From positions 1 through 13,085 of the forward strand of contig JAEZBW010000411.1 in the NCBI GenBank assembly GCA_023426765.1: a stretch of DNA of 13,085 bases. The letters run 5' to 3'. A model generated the notes under the pieces. That model saw only the letters and a program-made list of their open reading frames with translations, was not told the origin of the DNA and made no database searches. Positions 5,390 through 13,085 of this stretch are shown piece after piece. The DNA comes from Bacillota bacterium. Its GTDB lineage: Bacteria > Bacillota > Clostridia > DSM-8532. Every line of letters begins with the position of its first letter. The stretch's first letter is position 1. The position numbers and the translations under genes are program-made.

Positions 5390-6451
5390 TTACATGGATT
5401 CAATTTCCCTTAAGAGTTCCTCGATGACCTTGTCCTCCGGAACCTTTCTTAGAATTTCTCCTTTTTTAAACAGCAGTGCGCAGCCCTCTCCTCCTGCAAT
5501 GCCGATATCGGCTTCACGGGCTTCGCCGGGTCCGTTCACAACGCAGCCCATCACAGCCACCTTAATGGGCTTCTCCACGCCTTCCAGCGCCTTTTCAACC
5601 TTTTCGGCGATGCCGATCAAGTTGATTCTCGTCCGTCCGCAGGTGGGGCATGAAATGAATTCGGCACCCTTTTTGTACAATCCAAGAGACTTCAGGATCG
5701 CTTTCCCGGCCTTGATTTCCTCAACAGGATCTCCCGTCAGTGATACACGGATGGTGTCCCCTATGCCCTGGGCCAGCAAAGCGCCTATGCCCACAGCAGA
5801 CTTCACCGTGCCCTGATATACGGTTCCGGCTTCAGTGACACCGACATGCAGCGGATATGGAACCCTTTGCGACATCAAATGATAGGTGGCAATGGTCAGC
5901 GGTACATTGCTGGCCTTCAGAGAGATGATAATATCTTTAAAGTTCAAATCCTCAAGGATCTGAACATGCTTCATAGCGCTTTCGACCAGGGCTTCGTCGG
6001 TGACACCGCCATACTTCTCCAGCAGTTCCTTTTCCAGCGAACCCGAATTTACCCCGATGCGGATGGGAATTTTCCTTTCAGAAGCGCAGGAGACCACGCT
6101 TTTTACTCTCTCCCGATCCCCGATGTTCCCCGGATTGATCCGAACCTTGTCTACGCCGTTTTCCATGGCTGTGATGGCCAGCCGGTAATCAAAGTGGATA
6201 TCGGCGACCAGCGGGATGGAAATTGCCTTCTTAATTTCAGCAATGGCCTGCGCTGCGGCCAAATCTGGAACCGCAACCCGGATAATTTCGCAACCCGCTT
6301 CCTGAAGCTTCAGAATTTGCGATATGGTAGCCCCTGCATCTGAGGTTTTCGTGTTTGTCATTGATTGGATGGTGATCGGTGCATCACCGCCGATGAACAG
6401 GTTGCCCACCCTCACCTTGCGGGTTGCTTTACGCAAAATGGTTGTCTCCAT
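5390..6451 (-). CDS. ispG: 4-hydroxy-3-methylbut-2-enyl diphosphate synthase (flavodoxin/ferredoxin), IspG/GcpE
   Basis: IspG converts 2-C-methyl-D-erythritol 2,4-cyclodiphosphate to HMBPP, the penultimate step of the MEP isoprenoid pathway, using a [4Fe-4S] cluster. The 353-residue protein has the TIM-barrel part with VADIHFDYR and KVRINPGNIG (about 82-110). The C-terminal cluster domain supplies C268 and C271 (SCPTCGR) and C303 (MGCVVNGPGE), with the fourth ligand glutamate E310. Length matches the short bacterial form. Its ATG lies 5 nt from the rseP stop, with the GGGGG ribosome site inside the end of rseP, so the two are translationally linked. It is the last gene of the uppS-cdsA-dxr-rseP-ispG run. 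No clear terminator follows. Confidence 0.98.
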   Translation of the reverse strand: METTILRKATRKVRVGNLFIGGDAPITIQSMTNTKTSDAGATISQILKLQEAGCEIIRVAVPDLAAAQAIAEIKKAISIPLVADIHFDYRLAITAMENGVDKVRINPGNIGDRERVKSVVSCASERKIPIRIGVNSGSLEKELLEKYGGVTDEALVESAMKHVQILEDLNFKDIIISLKASNVPLTIATYHLMSQRVPYPLHVGVTEAGTVYQGTVKSAVGIGALLAQGIGDTIRVSLTGDPVEEIKAGKAILKSLGLYKKGAEFISCPTCGRTRINLIGIAEKVEKALEGVEKPIKVAVMGCVVNGPGEAREADIGIAGGEGCALLFKKGEILRKVPEDKVIEELLREIESM

Positions 6452-6456
6452 TGCAT

Positions 6457-7752
6457 TTACCCCCGGAAAAGCCTTGGAATGTCGTTAAACAAGGTCGCTA
6501 TCAGCAGTAATATCAACAGAACGAAGCCCACCATGGATATCCAGGCTTCCTTTTCAGGATCGATGGGCTTTCTGCGAATTTTCTCAATGAGAATCAATAA
6601 AAGCTTTCCACCGTCCAGGGCCGGGAACGGCAGCAGATTCATCACGCCCAGGTTCAGACTGAGGAACATGGAAATCTGCAGCAGGTACAGCAGCTTTTCA
6701 GAAAAGCCCGTACCCATATCCACCACCTGGCCGATGGTGTCAACGATGCCAACAGGGCCTGATAAATCCTTGAACTTAACCTTTCCGGTAAACATCCCAC
6801 CCAGTGTCATATACACACTGCGGATGGTGGAAATGGAATAGTTCAGCCCGCTTTGGATCGTGCCGAGGAAATCACCTTTTTTAAACTCAAACTGCACACC
6901 CAGATCATAATAGGTTTCGCTGGGCTGAGGTTTCACATCATGCATGGTTATCGTGTCACCATTTCGGTTCACGGTGATATCCACAGGATTTTCCTTGCTT
7001 TGCTGCAAGTATGTGGCCAAGTCCACTTTTTTTGCGACAGGTGTATCATCCACCCGAATGATTTTATCACCGGGCGTCAACCCGGCCATGCCGGCAGGCG
7101 AACCCTGCTGAACCTTTTCAATGATATTGTTTGCAGTTCCGTCAGGTTCTGTTCCCACGGTAATTCCTATCATATAGATCGGAGCGCTCATCCGGGGTGC
7201 AAGCCTCGTTTTCTGAAGACCCTTTACCCCTTCACGCCGATACTCCACATCAACCTCTTCCCCTTCCGATAAAAACAGGAAAAGGGAAAAGTCACTGCTG
7301 GGAAAGAAGATATGCTTTTTGTCGTAGGACACAATTTCATCCCCAACCTGAAGACCAGCCTCTAATAACGGAGAGTTTTCACTAATGCTTTCAATGGTTC
7401 GGGTGTTATAACCCAGGGAAAATGAAATGATGGTGGTGATCAGAATGGCGACCAGGATGTTCATGGTTGCACCGGCCACAACGATCAAGGCTCTTTTGCC
7501 GGCGGGCTTTTTGTTGAAGGCCCGCTCGTCATTGGAGGATTCCTCTTCCCCTTCCATTTTGCAAAATCCCCCCATGGGAATGGCACGAATGGAATACTCG
7601 GTTTCGCCCCTTTTCCAAGAGAAGAGCTTCGGGCCCATAAATATGGCAAATTCAAGCACCTTCACGCCCATCCAGCGGGCAGCCATAAAGTGACCCAGTT
7701 CGTGTATCAGAATTAAAAAGCTTAACGCGACAATCGCCAGTACAATATTCAT
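6457..7752 (-). CDS. rseP: Site-2 intramembrane zinc metalloprotease RseP (M50)
   Basis: This 431-residue membrane protease cleaves substrates such as anti-sigma factors within the bilayer. The first membrane helix ends with the zinc motif HELGH (H17, E18, H21). The third ligand lies in NLLPFPALDGG (D380) in a C-terminal helix, and a final helix MVGFVLLILLLIATLF closes the protein. Between them are two PDZ-like modules: one around 118-185 (ENSPLLEAGLQVGDEIVSYD) and a clearer one around 207-265 (QGSPAGMAGLTPGDKIIRVD). ATG 7752 is preferred over the in-frame GTG at 7764 because MNIVLAIVAL places the HExxH at the usual distance from the N-terminus, though the ribosome site (AGTGGG) is modest. 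Position between dxr and ispG is the standard Gram-positive order. Substrates are not visible here. Confidence 0.95.
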   Translation of the reverse strand: MNIVLAIVALSFLILIHELGHFMAARWMGVKVLEFAIFMGPKLFSWKRGETEYSIRAIPMGGFCKMEGEEESSNDERAFNKKPAGKRALIVVAGATMNILVAILITTIISFSLGYNTRTIESISENSPLLEAGLQVGDEIVSYDKKHIFFPSSDFSLFLFLSEGEEVDVEYRREGVKGLQKTRLAPRMSAPIYMIGITVGTEPDGTANNIIEKVQQGSPAGMAGLTPGDKIIRVDDTPVAKKVDLATYLQQSKENPVDITVNRNGDTITMHDVKPQPSETYYDLGVQFEFKKGDFLGTIQSGLNYSISTIRSVYMTLGGMFTGKVKFKDLSGPVGIVDTIGQVVDMGTGFSEKLLYLLQISMFLSLNLGVMNLLPFPALDGGKLLLILIEKIRRKPIDPEKEAWISMVGFVLLILLLIATLFNDIPRLFRG

Positions 7753-7809
7753 ATTGAAACCCACTTCCGCAAAATAATCTTCGTATTAAAACCGTTCGGG
7801 CGGAAAAAA

Positions 7810-8964
7810 TCATTTCATGCGGTCAAACAGCCGCATCGTCTCTTCCCGGGCCCAGTTATCTGTTTCTATTATATCATCGATGGATGGGTTCGTATGCAAC
7901 AAATGATTTCCCATCACATTCTCAATCAAATCCATGATCCCGATAAACGGGATTTTCTCCTGCAGGAACAACGAAACCGCCACCTCATTGGCCGCGTTCA
8001 TTACAACCGGCAGGCTGCCCCCTGCTTCTGCCGCCCTGAAAGCCAGCTTCAGGCATCGGAATACTTCAAAATCGGGTTTTTCAAAGGTCAATGTCCCCAC
8101 TTTTGTGAAATCCACACGGCCAAAACTGTTGTTTCTTCGTTCAGGCCAGGTCAGCGCCAGCTGAATGGGAATGCGCATGTCGGGAACCCCAAGCTGCGCT
8201 ATTAAGGAACCATCCTTATAAGCGACCATGGAATGGATGATGGACTGCGGGTGGATCACAACCTCGATACCGGTCAGATCCATATTGAAAAGCCATTGGG
8301 CTTCGATCACTTCCAGACCCTTGTTCATCATCGTTGCCGAATCGATGGTGATTTTACTGCCCATGGCCCAGTTCGGGTGCTTCAATGCCTGTTTCAGTGT
8401 CACCTGTTCCAGCTGCTGTTTCGAATAACCACGGAAAGGGCCGCCTGATGCCGTTAAAATCAGCTTATCCACGTCTTCAGCCCGGTTGCCTGACAAGCTT
8501 TGGAATAGCGCAGAATGCTCGCTGTCCACCGGCAAGATGCTTACCCCTTTTTGCCTGGCGGCTTCCATTACGAGTCTACCGGCGGTCACCAGCGTTTCCT
8601 TGTTGGCCAGTGCGATGTTCTTTCCCGATGCGATGGCCTGCATGGTGGGTAAAAGCCCGGCGATGCCCACCACTGAGGTTAACACCGTATCGGCTTCGGG
8701 CAGCGAAACAAGCTCCAGCATGCCTTCCAAACCCCAAACAACCTTCGTGGAAGTATCCTGAAGCTTTATTTGCAGTTCCTTTCCTTTTTCGGGATCCATC
8801 ACCGAAACAACAGAAGGCCTGAATTTTCTGGCCTGTTCCTCTAAAGCTTGAATGTTGCCGCCCGCCGCAAGGCCGGTGACCGGGATGTTCAGATTTTCGC
8901 AAACCTCCAGGGCCTGCATTCCGATCGAACCGGTTGAACCCAATATTTCCAGTTTTTCAGTCAT
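7810..8964 (-). CDS. dxr: 1-deoxy-D-xylulose-5-phosphate reductoisomerase
   Basis: Dxr makes 2-C-methyl-D-erythritol 4-phosphate from DXP with NADPH, the first committed MEP step and the target of fosmidomycin. The 384-residue protein starts with the NADPH motif GSTGSIG (9-15). It contains ALANKETLVTAG (118-129), the metal-site segment LPVDSEHSALF (D147, E149), LTASGGPFR, HPNWAMGSKITIDSATMMNKGLE (third metal ligand E218) and HPQSIIHS. The ATG at 8964 is chosen over the TTG two codons upstream: it has TTGGAG 7 nt ahead and gives the usual N-terminus. It is separated by 102 nt from cdsA and 57 nt from rseP in the same direction, so it is probably co-transcribed. The catalytic set is complete. 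Confidence 0.98.
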   Translation of the reverse strand: MTEKLEILGSTGSIGMQALEVCENLNIPVTGLAAGGNIQALEEQARKFRPSVVSVMDPEKGKELQIKLQDTSTKVVWGLEGMLELVSLPEADTVLTSVVGIAGLLPTMQAIASGKNIALANKETLVTAGRLVMEAARQKGVSILPVDSEHSALFQSLSGNRAEDVDKLILTASGGPFRGYSKQQLEQVTLKQALKHPNWAMGSKITIDSATMMNKGLEVIEAQWLFNMDLTGIEVVIHPQSIIHSMVAYKDGSLIAQLGVPDMRIPIQLALTWPERRNNSFGRVDFTKVGTLTFEKPDFEVFRCLKLAFRAAEAGGSLPVVMNAANEVAVSLFLQEKIPFIGIMDLIENVMGNHLLHTNPSIDDIIETDNWAREETMRLFDRMK

Positions 8965-9066
8965 AATCAATCTCCAATAATGCAGTCAAAAATCAGGCTA
9001 TCAACTCCGAAATCAAGTAACTGCAAGCAAAATCTCTACCAGGTTTCTTTCCTGTGTCACTAAAGT

Positions 9067-9927
9067 TTACAAAACAAGTAATTGCAAATAAAAGTAAACG
9101 GCAGGGGCTACAAAAAGCAGGCTGTCTATCCGGTCCAGCAGGCCGCCGTGCCCGGGGATGATATGTCCGAAATCCTTGATGCCCACGCTTCTTTTGATGG
9201 CAGAAGCAGCCCAGTCGCCTATTTGGGCGATCACTCCGCAAACCAGCCCCATCGCTATGTAATGGTAAAAGGGAATTTGAAGCCCTTCGAAACCGTTGGC
9301 ATAGAAAATGCCGAATGCCGTTGTACACGCAATACTGCCGATAACCCCGCCAATGCCGCCAGCCACTGTTTTGTTCGGGCTGATCTGAGGTAAAAGCTTC
9401 CTTTTCCCAAAGAATTTCCCGATAAAATACGCGAAAGTATCGGTGGAAAAGGTTCCGATAAATACAAGCCAGGCTAAAGCAAACCCATCATCCAAAAAAC
9501 GAATCAAAAACACGAAGGACAATAAAAACGGAATATACATAATTCCCAGCAGCGTTATAGCAACATCATCCAGTGTGAACTTGTTCCTGTGAAAAATCAA
9601 TTGCAGCATTAAGTAGACAATCACAAGATAAATGATTAAAAAAACTATATTCTTCTGGAACAGTACACTGGATAAATACCCTACCAGGGTATCGGTCACA
9701 TCATGGGCAAAGGCCTGGTACAGCAGGTACAGCAGAAACATGGTGCAGGAGAAAAAGCCCACCACACGGATGGGATGGAAATCAACCTTTCGGACGCATT
9801 GGTAGAATTCAAACAGCGCAATAAGGGATGCGATAAAAATAGTGATTCCCATCACAAAGGGTGGTTGCGCCATGATGATGATCAGAACCACAACAGCCAA
9901 TATACCGCTGATAATTCGCGTTTTCAT
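9067..9927 (-). CDS. cdsA: Phosphatidate cytidylyltransferase (CDP-diglyceride synthase)
   Basis: CdsA makes CDP-diacylglycerol from phosphatidic acid and CTP, the branch point for membrane phospholipids. The 286-residue protein has about eight hydrophobic segments. Near its C-terminus it carries the family signature SAIKRSVGIKDFGHIIPGHGG followed by LLDRIDSL, with the conserved Lys-Arg, Lys-Asp and Asp-Arg-x-Asp residues. A further hallmark, FGKRKLLPQISPNKTVAGG, lies in the middle. The ATG at 9927 directly follows GGAGG with 4-5 nt spacing, so the in-frame GTG at 9945 is rejected. It lies 38 nt after uppS. A short copy of its 3' end lies about 60 bp downstream (see findings). Confidence 0.97.
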   Translation of the reverse strand: MKTRIISGILAVVVLIIIMAQPPFVMGITIFIASLIALFEFYQCVRKVDFHPIRVVGFFSCTMFLLYLLYQAFAHDVTDTLVGYLSSVLFQKNIVFLIIYLVIVYLMLQLIFHRNKFTLDDVAITLLGIMYIPFLLSFVFLIRFLDDGFALAWLVFIGTFSTDTFAYFIGKFFGKRKLLPQISPNKTVAGGIGGVIGSIACTTAFGIFYANGFEGLQIPFYHYIAMGLVCGVIAQIGDWAASAIKRSVGIKDFGHIIPGHGGLLDRIDSLLFVAPAVYFYLQLLVL

Positions 9928-9965
9928 ATAACCTCCGCCGTTCACTGTGGTTAAACCCAGCAGTG

Positions 9966-10700
9966 CTACACGCCACCGAATCGCCGGTTTCTTTTTTGAT
10001 ATTCAATGATGGCTTCGTGCAGATGCTTTTCCCTGAAATCCGGCCATAATACGGGTGAAAAATAAAACTCGGTATATGAACATTGCCAGATTAAGAAGTT
10101 GCTGATACGCATTTCACCGCTGGTTCGGACCAACAGATCCGGATCCGGGATATCTTCGGTATAAAGCCTTCTCTGCAGTTCTTCACAGGTGATTTTGTCC
10201 TTGTCCAATTGTCCGCTCTGCACATCATCCACAATTTTGCGCACGGCCTGCAGAAGATCCTGGCGCCCGCCATAATTTAAAGCAATGTTCAGGGTCATAC
10301 GGTCTCTGGTCATGGTGTTTGTTTCGATCTTATGTATCTGATCGACGATTTCCTGGGACAGGCCTTCCCTGCTTCCAATGATCCGAACCCTCACATTTTT
10401 GTCGCTGGTCTCATTCTCTGCGCTTTTCAGATATTCCAGATAAAGCTTCATCAACCCGTCGACTTCTTCCTTCGGCCTGTTCCAGTTTTCGCTGGAAAAA
10501 GCGAAAAAGGTTAAATAGCGAACGCCCAGGTCGTAAGCTTCCTCAATAATTTTCTTTACTACCTTTGCCCCTTCACGGTGCCCAAAGTTCCGGTTCAGCC
10601 CGCGCTTTTTTGCCCACCGGCCGTTTCCGTCCATGATGAAGGCAATATGCTGCGGGATGTTATTCCTGTCTATTGCTACGCCTTTTTGAAAAAGTGCCAT
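9966..10700 (-). CDS. uppS: Isoprenyl (undecaprenyl diphosphate) synthase, cis-prenyltransferase
   Basis: UppS adds isopentenyl units in cis to farnesyl diphosphate, producing the C55 lipid carrier for peptidoglycan and other envelope polymers. The 244-residue protein has all five conserved regions: FIMDGNGRWAKKRG with catalytic D24, HREGAK, FAFSSENWNRP (about 67-76), LNIALNYGGRQDL, and the C-terminal DLLVRTSGEMRISNFLIWQ with diphosphate-binding R192, R198 and S200. The start has an AGGGG ribosome site about 8 nt upstream. It heads the operon and has its own promoter about 50 nt ahead. The gene normally upstream of uppS in Firmicutes (frr) is absent; an FHA-protein gene takes that place. Confidence 0.97.
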   Translation of the reverse strand: MALFQKGVAIDRNNIPQHIAFIMDGNGRWAKKRGLNRNFGHREGAKVVKKIIEEAYDLGVRYLTFFAFSSENWNRPKEEVDGLMKLYLEYLKSAENETSDKNVRVRIIGSREGLSQEIVDQIHKIETNTMTRDRMTLNIALNYGGRQDLLQAVRKIVDDVQSGQLDKDKITCEELQRRLYTEDIPDPDLLVRTSGEMRISNFLIWQCSYTEFYFSPVLWPDFREKHLHEAIIEYQKRNRRFGGV

Positions 10701-10759
10701 TTTTATTCCCCTGATTCATTTTTTTCATATGGTTTATTCTTCCGTTAAAAATCAATATT

Positions 10760-10788
10760 AGTATAACAGAAAAAAGAAATGTGGTCTA
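10760..10788 (-). promoter_or_regulatory. Promoter of the uppS-ispG operon
   Basis: On the minus strand TAGACC (10788-10783), a 17-nt spacer and TATACT (10765-10760) form a reasonable sigma-A promoter with a start near 10753, about 53 nt before the uppS ATG. The -35 box is weak (4 of 6). No terminator is evident between the FHA gene and this promoter, so read-through from upstream is possible. Confidence 0.55.
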
Positions 10789-10880
10789 TGAGAAAAAAGA
10801 AGCAAGAGATTGGTTCTCCTGCTCCGTTACTGTTTATGCTCATTAGCTTTCCTGGGGTGCGTACTGATTCCCGCTGGATT

Positions 10881-12830
10881 TTATGCGGTGAAGGTATAGG
10901 ATTCATTGGCGAAGGTAACTTTATCTCCATTGTTCACAGGTATTTCAGTATTGCAAATCAAGCGTTCCCCATTTACATAAGTGCCATTGACCGAGTTCAG
11001 ATCGATAATGAAATACTGCTCCCCGGTTTTCTTGATTTCGGCATGTATTTTACCTACCGCCCGGTTTTGGATGACATAATCCACACTATCAGCCAGCCTT
11101 CCGATCAGTATGGATGTTCTATCCAGGAGAATCTTCTCATATGACCGTGATAAGCTGACAAGGCTGGGAGTCTGCCGCGATGGTCTGCCCAGAACCATGG
11201 TCTTGTCGGGAAAACTTTGGTTCTTACTCTTCCTTACACCCGATGTCTGAAAAGCATCGTGGGACACATCGGAGTTGGCTTTAGGTCTGACTGTTTCAGT
11301 GATGCTTTCTGCTGCTTGAGGTATGATGTTATTTTGAATATCAGCGATGTTTTTCGAGTACGTTCCTTGCCCCTCAGTTTTTCGGTCATCATCCTGTGCT
11401 TGGGATGTTTGTGTAACAACCTTGTTCGCTTCTTGCTTTATACCAGGCTCATAAAAAACATCTTGCCCCTGTGTCGTTTCATTCTGTTGAGCTTTCAGTT
11501 TCAATTCTCTGTCATATTCCGGGTTTCTGTCCTCTGCCGGCTTACAGTCATCAAAGGCTGCCCGGCCAGATGACGATACGGTTGGATTCGAAAAGAATGG
11601 AAGCTCATCCTTTTCCCGGTTGGCTTCTGACCGGAACCGTACCCCAGGGTTCCGGGGCAGAATGATGTCTTCATCGCAATTATCATTACCAAAACGTTTT
11701 ATAAAAGTTGCATTCCTCGCTGGAATAGCTGGTTTTTCTGATACTGGAATGCATTTGTCCTTTGAAAAGAGCCTTGTGATCAAAAAGTAATTGCCCGCTG
11801 CTGCGATCAACAAAAATCCAGCGATATTGCTGACAGCATTTCCGGGATTTTTACCGGATGTTGCTATGATACAGATCAAAACTATAAACAACACCAGATT
11901 CACACCTCCTGCAATAAACCATGACGGCTTCGGATACTTTTGCAGGAATGCTGTCAGATTATTTCCCGTGTTTTGATTGACCCCCTTTTTTCCATATGCT
12001 CCGGATGGGATATTTTGCGGGTTTCCTGTTACAGATGGAGCAGGGCTCTCCCTTTTTGAATGTGGGATAGGGTAATTGGTTGGTTCCCGGGTGTTAATGT
12101 AATTTTCATGCTTGCTTTTATTCAAGAGTTTATCGGGTTTGATTTGCGTACCAGCCTGTGTTCCGGGAATGTGAGACTTAAATGCAGCTCTCTCATTCCG
12201 ATCGACTTTTATCTCTTCAATAGTGTCGTCGGTAGTTCGCAACATATCCTTCGCAGTATTCGATCCCACATTGCTTATGCATTGATAAAGCAGCTCTGAT
12301 GTAAAGGTTTCAGACTTTAAAGCTTCGAGAAGTTTTTTCAGCAAGGTTCCCGATACATCCTCTACCAAACGGATGTCTTCAACAATCAGCTTTTTGAGAA
12401 AGCTTTTGATGCGTTCGGGTTCCTTTTCAGAAGTTTTTATCGGTATATAAATAAAAGATAGCTTGAAATCAGCCGGATCGCAGTATATGTAATTTTCGTC
12501 AAGTACCATTGAGGAAAGATCCAGCAGGTATTCCTTTAAACCATGTACCATTGCTGCAAATTGGCTGATGATGAATTCGAAATCGTGATGCTGCAGCGAT
12601 CTCCGTTCCAGCAGCCTTGTCAGCGGTATTTTAGACGTGATGTCATAGGATAACTTCCACTCATCATTCACCCTTTGTACTACCAGCGGCAGCAAAGAAT
12701 CCAACCTGTTTTTCTCCAGCATACCGATTTGGTATTGCTTGATCTGTTCCTCCACCGGTATGGTCAGGGTGAGGCAGCTCTTCTCCCCATCGCTGGTATA
12801 TTCTCTCTGAAAATCATCAAAACTTTGCAT
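10881..12830 (-). CDS. DUF6382/FHA-domain membrane protein, probably of a Tad-type pilus locus
   Basis: This 649-residue protein has three parts. Residues about 1-190 form a DUF6382-type domain (LTLTIPVEEQIKQYQIGMLE near the start, FIYIPI near 126-131). After a polar linker come two hydrophobic helices (about 304-325 and 333-354). A long low-complexity linker leads to a C-terminal FHA domain (about 556-649) with GR (577-578), VGKIHAE (592-598) and SVNGTYVNG (613-621), the phosphothreonine-binding loops. VGKIHAE has Gly-Lys where many FHA domains have Ser-Arg. Just before the FHA domain, DKTMVLG resembles the TxxL-type phosphosites found near FHA domains of kinase targets. It is 21 nt from the leader peptidase gene with a GGAAAG ribosome site. 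Proteins of this layout accompany clostridial tad genes; the role is inferred. Confidence 0.88.
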   Translation of the reverse strand: MQSFDDFQREYTSDGEKSCLTLTIPVEEQIKQYQIGMLEKNRLDSLLPLVVQRVNDEWKLSYDITSKIPLTRLLERRSLQHHDFEFIISQFAAMVHGLKEYLLDLSSMVLDENYIYCDPADFKLSFIYIPIKTSEKEPERIKSFLKKLIVEDIRLVEDVSGTLLKKLLEALKSETFTSELLYQCISNVGSNTAKDMLRTTDDTIEEIKVDRNERAAFKSHIPGTQAGTQIKPDKLLNKSKHENYINTREPTNYPIPHSKRESPAPSVTGNPQNIPSGAYGKKGVNQNTGNNLTAFLQKYPKPSWFIAGGVNLVLFIVLICIIATSGKNPGNAVSNIAGFLLIAAAGNYFLITRLFSKDKCIPVSEKPAIPARNATFIKRFGNDNCDEDIILPRNPGVRFRSEANREKDELPFFSNPTVSSSGRAAFDDCKPAEDRNPEYDRELKLKAQQNETTQGQDVFYEPGIKQEANKVVTQTSQAQDDDRKTEGQGTYSKNIADIQNNIIPQAAESITETVRPKANSDVSHDAFQTSGVRKSKNQSFPDKTMVLGRPSRQTPSLVSLSRSYEKILLDRTSILIGRLADSVDYVIQNRAVGKIHAEIKKTGEQYFIIDLNSVNGTYVNGERLICNTEIPVNNGDKVTFANESYTFTA

Positions 12831-12851
12831 AAGTCTTTCCTTTCTTCAATT

Positions 12852-13085
12852 CTATAATAAAAACACTGCCAGCCAGGCAAGCGTAATACACGGTGACAAG
12901 GGAACTCCGGTTTTGCTCCTTTTTAGAGCAATCAATACGATACCGTAAACAGAGGACAGGAAAAATGACAGAAAAAGAAAGCTCAGGATATTTTCTGCCG
13001 CGAGCGATGTAATACCCAATCCAAGAAGCAGAATATCCCCCACCCCGACTGTATCTCTTTTTATCAGATGGAGCGCGAGCATCAA
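12852..13085 (-). CDS. Type IV leader (prepilin) peptidase, A24 family, C-terminal part
   Basis: The last 77 residues of a membrane protein are visible; the N-terminus lies beyond the window. Three hydrophobic segments and the motif GVGDILLLGLG match the second catalytic Asp region (GxGD) of A24 prepilin peptidases, and VPLSPCITLAWLAVFLL fits their C-terminal helix pattern. The usual Lys two residues after the Asp is replaced by Leu. Such enzymes trim leader peptides of Flp/type IV pilins. The stop lies 21 nt before the FHA gene, so both are in one operon. The first catalytic Asp is not in view. Confidence 0.7.
   Translation of the reverse strand: MMLALHLIKRDTVGVGDILLLGLGITSLAAENILSFLFLSFFLSSVYGIVLIALKRSKTGVPLSPCITLAWLAVFLL

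Noticed and set aside
8576..9328. Alternate minus frames within dxr and cdsA
   Set aside because: They are out-of-frame shadows of the identified enzymes, rich in Arg/Pro/Gly as expected from frame shifts.
9928..9945. Upstream GTG start for cdsA
   Set aside because: It would place the GGAGG ribosome site inside the coding region; ATG 9927 has ideal spacing.
10745..10930. Small minus-strand frames between the FHA gene and uppS
   Set aside because: They overlap the FHA 3' end and the uppS promoter and have Phe/Ser-rich chance composition.

Overview
The window reads as chromosomal DNA of a Gram-positive anaerobe of the Clostridia type. It has moderate GC, strong purine-rich ribosome binding sites, sigma-A-type promoters, an uppS-cdsA-dxr-rseP-ispG cluster, and a DUF6382/FHA protein next to a type IV leader peptidase, an arrangement known from clostridial Tad-pilus loci. 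Nearly every intact gene is on the minus strand, so transcription runs from high to low coordinates. The species cannot be named from the sequence alone.

Layout from the right end. The last genes of a probable pilus or secretion locus come first: the C-terminal part of an A24 leader peptidase (12852-13085), then a 649-residue membrane-anchored FHA protein (10881-12830). After a 180-bp gap with a promoter comes the envelope-lipid/isoprenoid operon: uppS (undecaprenyl diphosphate synthase), cdsA (CDP-diacylglycerol synthase), dxr and ispG (MEP pathway), with the intramembrane protease rseP between dxr and ispG. dxr and ispG lead to the isoprenoid precursors that UppS polymerises, CdsA opens phospholipid synthesis, and RseP is an envelope-stress protease.

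Region 3814-5389 is the accessory-looking part. It holds the long htpG leader with a perfect CIRCE operator, a compact structured element, a frameshifted PBECR-like gene on the plus strand, a candidate small structured RNA with its own promoter and terminator, and a decayed minus-strand gene just downstream of ispG. These are the best candidates for undescribed biology here, above all the RNA at about 4934-5084.

Left of that lie htpG (Hsp90), a 32-bp tandem repeat array ending in a perfect hairpin, an HD-domain nucleotidase-like gene, a solitary tRNA-Tyr with its own promoter and terminator, and the N-terminal part of a geranylgeranyl-reductase-like flavoprotein cut by the window edge. No CRISPR array, rRNA gene or complete insertion sequence was seen.
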